DNA of 64,000 bases, taken from Sphingosinithalassobacter sp. CS137 (lineage in GTDB: Bacteria; Pseudomonadota; Alphaproteobacteria; Sphingomonadales; Sphingomonadaceae). The notes below the pieces were generated by a model, which saw only the letters and a program-made list of their open reading frames with translations, searched no databases and was not told the DNA's origin. Below, piece by piece: positions 21,244 to 31,138 of the stretch (positions are counted from its first letter, which is position 1; every line of letters begins with the position of its first letter). Both the position numbers and the translations under genes were made by a program. Where the stretch lies: positions 2,448,501 through 2,512,500 of the forward strand of contig NZ_CP060494.1 of the NCBI RefSeq assembly GCF_014334115.1, read 5' to 3'.

Positions 21244-21615
21244 GTGCGCGGACGTGTGAAACGCAAGGCGGCGCTTGCTGCGCTCGACGTCGCCGCGCGG
21301 CCCGCGGAGCCGCAAATGTGCACGCTGTGCGACCGGCCACTCGGAGCCCGTGTCGAGTGGCACCATGCGGTTCCGAAGAGCGAGGGCGGCCGCGAGACCG
21401 TTCCGCTTCATCCGATCTGCCACCGCACGGTCCATGCCGCCCTTACCAATTCCGAGCTGGCCGCGCTGTGCAGCGACGGCGCGCTCGACGCGGTGCGAGG
21501 TCATCCCGAGGTGGCGCGCTTCCTGCGCTGGGTGGCGGACAAGCCGCGCGACTTCCATGCACCGACCCGTCGAAGCCGGACACGCGACGAGGGCTGGGCG
21601 TGGCGAAAGCGATAG
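21244..21615 (+). CDS. Small HNH-type protein
   Basis: 123 residues with a compact HNH/zinc arrangement: CTLCDRPL, then RVEWHHAVPKSEGGRETVPLHPICHRTVHA. The His-His pair, the following Asn-equivalent position and the C..CH..H cluster suggest a beta-beta-alpha metal nuclease fold with a structural zinc. Starts with GTG, with GGAGG 8 bases upstream. The N-terminus is basic (RGRVKRKAALAAL). It follows rlmN at 52 bases on the same strand. Such single-domain HNH proteins are common outside mobile elements and their role is unknown. Confidence 0.72.
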   Translation: MRGRVKRKAALAALDVAARPAEPQMCTLCDRPLGARVEWHHAVPKSEGGRETVPLHPICHRTVHAALTNSELAALCSDGALDAVRGHPEVARFLRWVADKPRDFHAPTRRSRTRDEGWAWRKR

Positions 21616-21678
21616 CGCGGGCTCGATCCGGGGGCAGCTTCGCACGTGCGCGCACGCCCAGAGCCGAAGCCGCCAACA

Positions 21679-21710
21679 AAAAGGGCCGGAGGCTTGCGCC
21701 CCCGGCCCCT
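21679..21710 (-). terminator. Rho-independent terminator of groES-groEL
   Basis: On the minus strand, an 11-pair stem (GGGCCGG-G-GGC / GCC-T-CCGGCCC, one G-U pair) closed by a GCAA tetraloop is followed by TTTTTG, 25 bases after the groEL stop codon. Confidence 0.85.
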
Positions 21711-21734
21711 CTTTCGCGTGATGCGCAGCGGGAC

Positions 21735-23502
<1,768 letters not shown>

Positions 23503-23511
23503 GCGGCGAAA

Positions 23512-23802
23512 TCAGCCCTCGACGATGCCGAGGATGTCGCTTTCCTTCATGATCAGCAGGTCTTCGCCGTTCACCTTCACTTCGGTGCCCGACCACTTGC
23601 CGAACAGGATGCGATCGCCGGCCTTCACGTCGAGCGGCGTGACCTTGCCGTCGTCGGCCTTGGCACCCGCACCGGCGGCGACGACTTCGCCTTCCTGCGG
23701 CTTTTCCTTGGCGGTGTCGGGAATGATGATGCCGCCGGCAGTCTTCTCTTCGGCTTCGACGCGGCGAACGAGCACGCGATCGTGCAGCGGACGAAAGTTC
23801 AT
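23512..23802 (-). CDS. groS: Co-chaperonin GroES
   Basis: 96-residue heptameric lid of the GroEL chamber. Recognised by [21 protein letters not shown], the mobile loop ([16 protein letters not shown]) and the final ESDILGIVE. The upstream TTG extension is ignored: ATG at 23802 gives the normal N-terminus, and AGAGGG lies about 11 bases before it. First gene of the groES-groEL operon with a perfect CIRCE operator 33 bases upstream. Confidence 0.98.
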   Translation of the reverse strand: MNFRPLHDRVLVRRVEAEEKTAGGIIIPDTAKEKPQEGEVVAAGAGAKADDGKVTPLDVKAGDRILFGKWSGTEVKVNGEDLLIMKESDILGIVEG

Positions 23803-23834
23803 GCGCCTGATCCCTCTTGTTGCGGTTGTGAGTC

Positions 23835-23861
23835 TTAGCACTCAGCTGACCCGAGTGCTAA
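23835..23861. promoter_or_regulatory. CIRCE operator (HrcA-binding) of groES-groEL
   Basis: TTAGCACTC - nine bases - GAGTGCTAA, an exact match to the CIRCE consensus, located 33-59 bases before the groES start codon. HrcA repressor binds this element and is released on heat shock. hrcA itself is not in the window. Confidence 0.96.
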
Positions 23862-24006
23862 CGCTCCGGATATGCGTGCGACCCCTGCGACCGTCAAGGG
23901 GGCGAAAGGGGCGAAATCATCTGTATTGTGCGGCTAATACGGACGTTTACTCGCCCTCGCGCGTGCAGTAGGCAGCGGGGCAGCATTTCGCAGAGGAATC
24001 GGCACC

Positions 24007-25902
24007 GTGAAGCTCGTCAAAGGCGCCTGGAAGATATTGGTGGCGATCAAGGACGGGCTCGTCCTGATCTTCATGCTCCTGTTCTTCTCCACGCTGTTCG
24101 CGCTGCTTTCAGCCCGGCCGAATGTGGCGGCGATCCACGATGGGGCACTGGTGATGGCGCTGGACGGCGCCCTCGTCGAGCAGCCCGAGGCGCCCGATCC
24201 GCTGGCGGGACTCGGCGGGCCTGGAGAGATTCTGAAACAGCATCGGGTGCGCGACGTGGTGCGGGCACTGGACGCGGCGCAGGACGACGGACGCGTGACG
24301 GCGGTCGTCCTCGATCTCGATCGCTTCACCGGCGGCTATCCGGCCGCCGTCGAGGAAGTCTCGGACGCGGTTGCGCGGCTGCGCGCCAGCGGCAAGCCGG
24401 TGCTCGCCTATGCCACTGCTTACACCGATGACGCGTATCTGGTGGCAGCGAGCGCGAGCGAGGTCTGGGTCCACCCGATGGGGGGAACGCTGTTCGCGGG
24501 CCCGGGCGGATCGACGCTTTATTACAAGGGGCTGCTCGACTGGCTGGGCGTGAACATGCACGTCTATCGCGTCGGCACTTACAAGTCGGCAGTCGAACCC
24601 TATACGCGCACCGAGATGTCGCCGGCGGCGCGTGAGGCGAACGAAGCGCTTTACGGCGGCATCCTGGCCCAGTGGCGCGATTCCGTGAGCAGGGCGCGTC
24701 CGAAGGCGCGCATCGCCGAATTCCTCGCCCGGCCGGCCGAGGTGGTCACCGGCGCGCAAGGCGATGTCTCGCAAGCGAACCTCGATTACGGGCTGGTCGA
24801 CAAGACGGGTGATCGGCTGGCGTTCGGGCGTCGGGTCGCCGAACTGGTCGGAGCGCCGTCGGATGCTGCCGCGGGAAATTTCCATGCGATCGCAATGCGC
24901 GACTGGCTGGAGGCGAACCCGGTCGACGAGGCGGGTGACGCGATCGGAATCATCACCGTTGCCGGCGAGATCATCGATGGCGAGGCGGGGCCGGGCACGG
25001 CGGGCGGCGACACGGTTTCCAGGCTGCTGCTCAAGGGCCTGGCCGAGCACCGCCTGCGCGCGTTGGTGGTCCGGATCGACTCGCCCGGCGGGTCGGCGCT
25101 CGCTTCCGAGCAGATTCGCCAGGCCGTGCTCCACGCCAAGGCACAGGGACTGCCGGTGGTCGTTTCGATGGGCTCGGTCGCGGCGAGCGGCGGCTATTGG
25201 ATCGCGACGGCAGGCGACGTGATCTTTGCCGAGCCGAACACGATCACGGGCTCGATCGGCATTTTCGGCCTGTTGCCCACGTTCGAGAACACGCTCGAGA
25301 AGATCGGCGTCACCACCAGCAGCGTGCGCACCACACCGCTTGCGGGTCAGCCCGATTTGCTCGCCGGCACCAATGAAGCGACCAACACGATCCTCCAGTC
25401 AGTGATCGAAAATGGCTATCGCCGGTTCATCGGACTGGTCGCCGAGGCGCGCAACATGCCGATCGAACGAGTCGATGCGATCGCTCAGGGCCGGGTCTGG
25501 CTGGGCGGCACCGCGCGACAGCTCGGGCTGGTCGACCGGTTCGGCGATCTCGACGCCGCGATCGAGGAAGCCGCGCGCCGCGCCGAAATCGAGCCCGAGG
25601 ATGCATATCCCGTCTATCTCGAGGAGCCGCCGAGCGAATGGCTGCAATTCCTGGCAAGTCTCACGCGGGAGGAGGATCAGGACGAGTGGATTGATTCCCC
25701 CAGCGGCGCCGATCTCGCGGCGCGCATCGCCGCCGATCGCCGCACGGTGCTGACGCAGGCACTTGCCGACGCCGAGCGGGTCGGCCGCGGTGCGGCGATG
25801 CAGGCGCGCTGCATCGAATGTGCGGCACTGGGGCCGATGGCCTCTGGCCGGGAAACCGAGCCGAGCCTGGTGCGGATGCTGTTCTCGCGTTTGCTGCGAT
25901 GA
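24007..25902 (+). CDS. sppA: Signal peptide peptidase SppA, 67K type
   Basis: 631-residue inner-membrane serine protease that degrades cleaved signal peptides. One N-terminal membrane segment (residues 15-35, LVLIFMLLFFSTLFALL), then two tandem peptidase S49 domains as in E. coli SppA. The catalytic Lys is in VGTYKSAVEPYTR (Lys193, first half) and the Ser in VAASGGYWIA (Ser394, second half), which fits the split Lys-Ser dyad of the long form. It starts with GTG; GAGG lies ten bases upstream. Its stop overlaps the start of the next gene (ATGA). Confidence 0.95.
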   Translation: MKLVKGAWKILVAIKDGLVLIFMLLFFSTLFALLSARPNVAAIHDGALVMALDGALVEQPEAPDPLAGLGGPGEILKQHRVRDVVRALDAAQDDGRVTAVVLDLDRFTGGYPAAVEEVSDAVARLRASGKPVLAYATAYTDDAYLVAASASEVWVHPMGGTLFAGPGGSTLYYKGLLDWLGVNMHVYRVGTYKSAVEPYTRTEMSPAAREANEALYGGILAQWRDSVSRARPKARIAEFLARPAEVVTGAQGDVSQANLDYGLVDKTGDRLAFGRRVAELVGAPSDAAAGNFHAIAMRDWLEANPVDEAGDAIGIITVAGEIIDGEAGPGTAGGDTVSRLLLKGLAEHRLRALVVRIDSPGGSALASEQIRQAVLHAKAQGLPVVVSMGSVAASGGYWIATAGDVIFAEPNTITGSIGIFGLLPTFENTLEKIGVTTSSVRTTPLAGQPDLLAGTNEATNTILQSVIENGYRRFIGLVAEARNMPIERVDAIAQGRVWLGGTARQLGLVDRFGDLDAAIEEAARRAEIEPEDAYPVYLEEPPSEWLQFLASLTREEDQDEWIDSPSGADLAARIAADRRTVLTQALADAERVGRGAAMQARCIECAALGPMASGRETEPSLVRMLFSRLLR

Positions 25903-26462
25903 TCGACATTCGCGCCGCGGCAGCGGGAGATTCGGCCGCGATCGCGGCGATCTACGCGCCGCACGTGATCGCCGGGACCGTCTCGTTCGAAACCGACCCG
26001 CCGGACGCGCGCGCGATGCGCAAGCGGATCGAAGCAAGCGGCGGCCTCTATCCCTGGCTGGTCATGACAGATGGGGAAGCGGGCGACCAGCCGGTGGTCG
26101 GCTATGCCTATGCCACTAGGTTCCGCGACCGCCCCGCCTACCGCCATGTCGTCGAGACGTCGATCTATATCGCGGGCCCGGCGCAGCGGCGCGGTGCGGG
26201 TCGGCTGCTCTACGAGGCGCTGATCGACACGCTGCGCGCCCAGGGCTTCACGCAAGCAATCGGTGCGATCGCGCTGCCGAACGATGCCTCGATCCGCGTA
26301 CACGAGGCAGTCGGGTTTCGACGCGCCGGCGTGCTGCGCGAAGTCGGCTACAAGCATGGCCAGTGGATCGACGTCGGCTTCTGGCAATGCGAGCTCAACG
26401 CACCGACGATTCCGCCTGCCGAGCCCCGACCCTTCAGCGAAGTGGGACTGGCGCGCCTATAG
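25899..26462 (+). CDS. GNAT N-acetyltransferase, phosphinothricin acetyltransferase-like
   Basis: 187-residue acetyltransferase. The N-terminus IRAAAAGDSAAIAAIYAPHVIAGTVSFETDPPDA and the acetyl-CoA site YIAGPAQRRGAGRLLYEALI, plus VGFRRAGVLREVGYKHGQWIDVGFWQ near the end, match the Pat/Bar/YncA-type group (GNAT acting on small amines such as phosphinothricin or methionine sulfone). True substrate unknown. ATG at 25899 overlaps the sppA stop by four bases, so the two are translationally coupled. Confidence 0.86.
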   Translation: MIDIRAAAAGDSAAIAAIYAPHVIAGTVSFETDPPDARAMRKRIEASGGLYPWLVMTDGEAGDQPVVGYAYATRFRDRPAYRHVVETSIYIAGPAQRRGAGRLLYEALIDTLRAQGFTQAIGAIALPNDASIRVHEAVGFRRAGVLREVGYKHGQWIDVGFWQCELNAPTIPPAEPRPFSEVGLARL

Positions 26463-26531
26463 CGGATCGCGTGCCGGAATCTGACAATCGCTTGGGGCAA
26501 GGAGGCCGAGCCGGACGCGTGATTCCCCGGC

Positions 26532-27164
26532 TCAGCGCTTCCCCCGGTAGGACGGCAGCGCCAGCTTCCACTGGATCGCCGCCGCGCGCAGCGAGAAACC
26601 AGCAGCTGCGGCGATCAGGCCCGCGGCGAACGGGCGCAGATCGGTGAACGACAGCGCGACATATGTTGCCGAGGCGAGCGCGGCCGCAGTCACGTAGAGT
26701 TCGGGCCGCATCAGAATCGATGGTTCTCCGGCCATCATGTCGCGAATGATACCGCCCGCGCAGGCCGTTACCACGCCCATCACCATCGCCGGCACCGGCG
26801 GGATGCCGAAGCCGAGCGACTTCGCCGCGCCGAAAACGGCATAGGCGGCAAGACCCATCGCATCGAGCCAGTCGAATCCCTTGCCATGCCAAAGGCGCTC
26901 GGGCGTGATCCAGATGACTAGTGCCGCGCCGAGGCAGATCGCGGCGACGGTTCGATCATGGACCCAGAAGACCGGGGCTCCGATCAGCAAATCGCGGATC
27001 GTGCCGCCGCCCACCCCCGTCACGAGTGCGAAAAAGGCGGCAGTGACGAAGGTTTGCCCGCGCATCGCCGCCGCGAGCGCACCGGTCGCCGCGAACACGG
27101 CGATGCCGAAAAGATCAAGCCAGGGAAGGATCGGGCCGATATGGCCTGGGACGGGATATTCCAT
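26532..27164 (-). CDS. Trimeric intracellular cation channel-type membrane protein (UPF0126)
   Basis: 210-residue protein of seven hydrophobic segments built from two similar halves, each carrying the family motif: GVGGGTIRDLLIG in the first half and CAGGIIRDMMAG in the second. This duplicated GGG.IRD pattern defines the YadS/TRIC family, for which bacterial members form monovalent-cation channels. The ATG at 27164 gives MEYPVPGHIGPILPWLDLFGIAVFAATGALAA; longer upstream extensions lack membrane-protein character. Divergent from the DUF1275 gene, 87 bases away. Confidence 0.9.
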   Translation of the reverse strand: MEYPVPGHIGPILPWLDLFGIAVFAATGALAAAMRGQTFVTAAFFALVTGVGGGTIRDLLIGAPVFWVHDRTVAAICLGAALVIWITPERLWHGKGFDWLDAMGLAAYAVFGAAKSLGFGIPPVPAMVMGVVTACAGGIIRDMMAGEPSILMRPELYVTAAALASATYVALSFTDLRPFAAGLIAAAAGFSLRAAAIQWKLALPSYRGKR

Positions 27165-27251
27165 GGCCGATCGCCATAGAGCGCGCGGCGGGCGCGGGAA
27201 AGCGGTGGCTCGGGGGTGGAACCCGCACGCGCGCTGGTCCATTAGGCGCGC

Positions 27252-27953
27252 ATGCAACGGACCGACCCGCAATTCGTCGCGCTGGCCATCGCCCTGGCTG
27301 CGCTCGCCGGCTTCGTCGATGCACTTGCCTATACGACGCTCGGCGGCTTTTTCGCATCGTTCATGAGCGGCAACTCGACTCGGCTCGGCGTGGGCCTCGG
27401 CAGTGGCGTGACGACCGATGCAGTCACCGCCGGGGCGCTGATCCTTTCCTTTGTCGCGGGCGTGATCGTGGCGAGCGTGCTCGTACGCGCCTTTGCCCGC
27501 CACGCTATGTCGGCGGTGATGGCCGCCGTCACGCTGCTGTTGCTACTCGCCGCGCTGCTCGCGCTGGTGATGCCGGGGCCGTTGGTGCTGCTGCTGCTGG
27601 CCGCGGCGATGGGCGCGGAGAACGGCGTCTTCAACCGCGAGGGCGAAGTCTCGCTCGGGCTGACCTACATGACCGGAACGCTGGTGCGCATGGGGCAGAA
27701 GCTCGCGATGGCGCTGATGGGAGACAAGGATCGCTGGGGCTGGATCCCCTGGCTGCTGCTCTGGACCGGCTTCACGTCGGGCGTGGTCGCCGGGGCGGTG
27801 CTGCACGACGATTATGCCTGGCACGCGCTGTGGTTCGCCGCGGGGGCGGCCGCGCTGCTGACGGTAATCGTCTATGGCATCACGCGACCGGCCAAGTCCG
27901 CGCGCGAGGCGTTCCACGAAACCGGCCCGGACGGGAGCAGCGACGTGGCATGA
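27252..27953 (+). CDS. DUF1275 (YoaK-type) membrane protein
   Basis: 233 residues with about six membrane segments. The opening 'LAALAGFVDALAYTTLGGFFASFMSGNSTRLGVGL' is the signature of DUF1275/YoaK proteins, which are predicted transporters of unknown substrate. GAENGVFNREGEVSLGLTYMTGTLVRMGQ in the middle is also conserved. No ribosome site is obvious upstream of the ATG. It ends 36 bases from the stop of the convergent lpdA gene. Confidence 0.88.
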   Translation: MQRTDPQFVALAIALAALAGFVDALAYTTLGGFFASFMSGNSTRLGVGLGSGVTTDAVTAGALILSFVAGVIVASVLVRAFARHAMSAVMAAVTLLLLLAALLALVMPGPLVLLLLAAAMGAENGVFNREGEVSLGLTYMTGTLVRMGQKLAMALMGDKDRWGWIPWLLLWTGFTSGVVAGAVLHDDYAWHALWFAAGAAALLTVIVYGITRPAKSAREAFHETGPDGSSDVA

Positions 27954-27960
27954 CGGCGGG

Positions 27961-27982
27961 GCGGCCGGCGACTGCCGGCCGC
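27961..27982. terminator. Terminator hairpin between DUF1275 gene and lpdA
   Basis: Perfect nine-base stem GCGGCCGGC / GCCGGCCGC with a four-base loop in the 36-base gap between convergent genes. No T-run; it may act on either strand. Confidence 0.55.
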
Positions 27983-27989
27983 CGGTCCT

Positions 27990-29381
27990 TCAGACGTGGA
28001 TGGGTTTCCCCTGCACGGCCATTGCGGCTTCCTTGATCGCCTCGCTGTGCGTCGGGTGCGCGTGGCAGGTATAGGCGATGTCCTCGCTCGTCGCGCCGAA
28101 TTCCATCGCCTGGGTCGCCTGCGCGATCATCGTGCCGGCGACCGAAGTGATGATCCATACACCGAGCACGCGGTCCGACTTCGCATCGGCGATCACCTTC
28201 ACGAAGCCCTCGGGCTCGTGATTGGTCTTGGCGCGGCTGTTGCCCGCCATCGGGAACTTGCCGACCTTGATCTCGCCCTTCTCCTTCGCCGTTTCCTCGG
28301 TGAGGCCGACGCCGGCGATCTCGGGCCAGGTATAGACGACGCTGGGGATCAGATCGTGGTTCACGATGCCGGTCTGGCCGGCGATGTTCTCGGCGACGGC
28401 GATGCCTTCGTCCTCGGCCTTGTGCGCGAGCATCGGGCCGGGGATCACGTCGCCGATCGCCCAGACTCCATCCACCTTGGTGCGGAAGCTGTGATCGGTC
28501 TCGATCTGGCCGCGCTGGTTCAGCTCCAGGCCGATCTTGTCGAGGCCCAGCCCGTCGGTGTTCGGCTTGCGGCCGATCGAGACGAGCACGACATCGGCTT
28601 CGATCTGCTCGGCGTCGCCGCCCTTGGCGGGCTCCACGCTGACGGTCGCCTTGCCGCCGTTCACGGTCACGCCGGTCACCTTGGTGCCGGTCTTGAAGGC
28701 GATGCCCTGCTTCTTGAAGATCTTCGCCGCTTCCTTGCGCACGTCGCCGTCGAAGCCGGGGAGGATCTGGTCGAGATATTCGACCACGGTGACTTCGGCG
28801 CCCAGCCGGCGCCAGACGCTGCCGAGCTCGAGCCCGATCACGCCGCCACCGATGACGACCATCTTGCCAGGCACCTTGGGCAGTTCGAGCGCGCCCGTGC
28901 TGTCGACCACCACCTTCTGGTCGATCTCGACGCCGGGGAGCGGCGTCACCGACGATCCGGTGGCGATGACGATGTTCTTCGCGGTGACCTCTTCGCCGTT
29001 CACGGTGACGCTGTGCGCGTCCTCGAAGCTGGCGCGGCCCTTGAGCCAGGTGACCTTGTTCTTCTTGAACAGGAATTCGATGCCGCCGGTCAGGCCCTTC
29101 ACCGCGTCGAGCCGCTGGCCGTGCATCGCCTCGAGATCGAGCTCGGGCGTGACCTTGATGCCCATCTTGGCCATCGCGCCGTTCGCCGCCGCGTCGAAAT
29201 ATTCGCTCGCGTGGAGCATCGCCTTCGACGGGATGCACCCGACGTTGAGGCAGGTGCCGCCCAGCGTTTCGCGGCTCTCCGCGCACGCGGTCTTGAGGCC
29301 CAGCTGCGCCGCGCGGATCGCCGCGACATAGCCGCCGGGGCCGGCACCGATCACCAGCACGTCATAGTCGTATTCAGCCAT
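27990..29381 (-). CDS. lpdA: Dihydrolipoyl dehydrogenase (E3)
   Basis: 463-residue flavoprotein that reoxidises the lipoyl group of the 2-oxoglutarate dehydrogenase complex. FAD motif VLVIGAGPGGYVAAIRAAQLG at the N-terminus, redox-active GGTCLNVGCIPSKAML (two Cys separated by four residues), NAD motif VVIGGGVIGLELGSVWRRLGA, and the C-terminal CHAHPTHSEA with the catalytic His. ATG at 29381 has GGAG six bases upstream. Last gene of the sucA-odhB-lpdA stretch; a small lipoprotein gene separates it from odhB. Confidence 0.97.
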   Translation of the reverse strand: MAEYDYDVLVIGAGPGGYVAAIRAAQLGLKTACAESRETLGGTCLNVGCIPSKAMLHASEYFDAAANGAMAKMGIKVTPELDLEAMHGQRLDAVKGLTGGIEFLFKKNKVTWLKGRASFEDAHSVTVNGEEVTAKNIVIATGSSVTPLPGVEIDQKVVVDSTGALELPKVPGKMVVIGGGVIGLELGSVWRRLGAEVTVVEYLDQILPGFDGDVRKEAAKIFKKQGIAFKTGTKVTGVTVNGGKATVSVEPAKGGDAEQIEADVVLVSIGRKPNTDGLGLDKIGLELNQRGQIETDHSFRTKVDGVWAIGDVIPGPMLAHKAEDEGIAVAENIAGQTGIVNHDLIPSVVYTWPEIAGVGLTEETAKEKGEIKVGKFPMAGNSRAKTNHEPEGFVKVIADAKSDRVLGVWIITSVAGTMIAQATQAMEFGATSEDIAYTCHAHPTHSEAIKEAAMAVQGKPIHV

Positions 29382-29414
29382 TGTGTACTCCACGGGCCAG
29401 CGTAGCCCTTCCAG

Positions 29415-29831
29415 TTAGCGTCCGGTCTGGCTGGACATCCAGACAGGTAGTTGGCCGCGCACATCGGCGACAGTTTCGATGACTACATGCGGTCGACCAT
29501 CGTCCATGATGTAGTCACTGCGGCCAAGAACTCGAGCCGAGTAGAAGGCAATTTCCCAATCGTCGCGAACGATGCCATTTGCCGTCAGCTTTGCCAGGTC
29601 CACGTCTGTCGGCAGCGCCGCCGGCACTCCCCGGACATCGCAACCGGGCGCGTACATCATCCACCCTTGCGCCTGCTCCAATATGACAGTGCCAATGAAC
29701 CCCTGTCTCGCAGACAGTTCCTCATCGGACCAACAATTGCCCAACTCTACGGGAGGCGGCCGCGTCGCACATGCCGAGAGGGCAACTTGGCCCACCAAGA
29801 GCAAGCAAAGCCGGGCAGGCTTCCTAGGCAC
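29415..29831 (-). CDS. Small lipoprotein of unknown function inserted between odhB and lpdA
   Basis: 138 residues with a lipoprotein signal (LVGQVALSAC, Cys at about residue 21). Contains CW near residue 33 and PGCDV near residue 63. I recognise no family. It starts with GTG, nine bases after the odhB stop, without a visible ribosome site, and is separated from lpdA by 33 bases, so it must be read on the same message. Its base composition is visibly more AT-rich than odhB and lpdA, with codons rare in the neighbours, which suggests acquisition. An envelope lipoprotein within a central-metabolism operon is odd. Confidence 0.62.
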   Translation of the reverse strand: MPRKPARLCLLLVGQVALSACATRPPPVELGNCWSDEELSARQGFIGTVILEQAQGWMMYAPGCDVRGVPAALPTDVDLAKLTANGIVRDDWEIAFYSARVLGRSDYIMDDGRPHVVIETVADVRGQLPVWMSSQTGR

Positions 29832-29840
29832 TGCGGCACA

Positions 29841-31109
29841 TCACAGGTCAATCAGCAGCCGCGTGGGATCCTCGATCGCGTTCTTGAGCGCGACCAGGAA
29901 CGTCACTGCCTCGCGGCCATCGACGATGCGGTGATCGTAGCTGAGCGCGAGATACATCATGGGGCGCACCACCACCTGCCCGTCACGAACCACCGCGCGA
30001 TCCTCGATGCGGTGCAGGCCGAGCACCGCCGACTGCGGCGGGTTGATGATCGGCGTGGACATCAGCGAGCCGAACACGCCGCCGTTCGAGATGGTGAAGG
30101 TGCCGCCCTTCATCTCGTCCATCTTGAGGCTGCCATCCTTGGCGCGCTTGCCGAAGTCGCCGATGGTGCGCTCGATCTGCGCGACGCTCATCTGGTCTGC
30201 CGAGCGGATCACCGGCACGACCAGGCCCTGCGGCGCGGAGACCGCGACCGAGATGTCGGCATAGTCGTGATAGACGATCTCGTCGCCCTGGATCTGGGCG
30301 TTGACGGCCGGAACGTCCTTCAGCGCCTGGCAGGCGGCCTTCACGAAGAAGCCCATGAAGCCGAGGCGGACGCCGTGCTTCTTCTCGAACAGGTCCTTGT
30401 ACTTCGTGCGCGCCTCGATCACTGCCGTCATGTCGACGTCGTTGAAGGTGGTGAGGAGCGCGGCGGTGTCCTGTGCTTCCTTCAGCCGCTTGGCGATCGT
30501 CTGGCGCAGCCGCGTCATCCGCACGCGTTCCTCGCGACGCTCGCCACCACCGGCCGATGCGGTGGCGGGCGCTGCCGCGGGAGCAGGGCTCGGCGCGGGA
30601 GCGGGTGCGCCCTTTCCGGCCGCAGCCGCTTCGACGTCTTCCTTGGTCAACCGGCCGTCCTTGCCGGTTCCCTGGATGGTCGAAGGATCCACGCCATGTT
30701 CGAGGATCGCGCGGCGCACCGAAGGCGACAACGCCGCTGCATCGACCTCCTGCGCGCGCTCGCGGGGCTGTTCGCCGGGTCCGGGGCCGGTGCCCTGCTT
30801 GGCTTCGGCGGACTGATCCGCGTTGCCGCGCGTCTCGCCGGCCGCCGGCGCGGCCGCCGCGGGCGCGCCGCTGCCGGCCTCGACACTGGCGATCACTGCG
30901 CCGACTTCGACGGTGTCACCCGGCTGGACCTGGTGCGCGCCCATCGTGCCCGCGACCGGCGACGGCACCTCGACCGACACCTTGTCGGTCTCGAGGCTCG
31001 CGATCGGCTCGTCGGCCGCCACCGGATCGCCCGGCTGCTTCAGCCACTCGCCGAGCGTCGCTTCGGTGATCGATTCGCCCAGTGTGGGCACCTTCACATC
31101 GGTTGCCAT
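29841..31109 (-). CDS. odhB: Dihydrolipoyllysine-residue succinyltransferase (E2 of 2-oxoglutarate dehydrogenase)
   Basis: 422-residue core of the complex. One N-terminal lipoyl domain with the lipoylated Lys in [10 protein letters not shown], a long Ala/Pro linker, the peripheral-subunit-binding domain ([32 protein letters not shown]), and the catalytic domain ending in [17 protein letters not shown] with the active His. The VEVPSP lipoyl context is of the succinyl (SucB) rather than acetyl (AceF) kind. 29 bases downstream of sucA. Confidence 0.96.
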   Translation of the reverse strand: MATDVKVPTLGESITEATLGEWLKQPGDPVAADEPIASLETDKVSVEVPSPVAGTMGAHQVQPGDTVEVGAVIASVEAGSGAPAAAAPAAGETRGNADQSAEAKQGTGPGPGEQPRERAQEVDAAALSPSVRRAILEHGVDPSTIQGTGKDGRLTKEDVEAAAAGKGAPAPAPSPAPAAAPATASAGGGERREERVRMTRLRQTIAKRLKEAQDTAALLTTFNDVDMTAVIEARTKYKDLFEKKHGVRLGFMGFFVKAACQALKDVPAVNAQIQGDEIVYHDYADISVAVSAPQGLVVPVIRSADQMSVAQIERTIGDFGKRAKDGSLKMDEMKGGTFTISNGGVFGSLMSTPIINPPQSAVLGLHRIEDRAVVRDGQVVVRPMMYLALSYDHRIVDGREAVTFLVALKNAIEDPTRLLIDL

Positions 31110-31138
31110 GTCTCTGTCAGCTCCGGTTCGGCAAAAGC

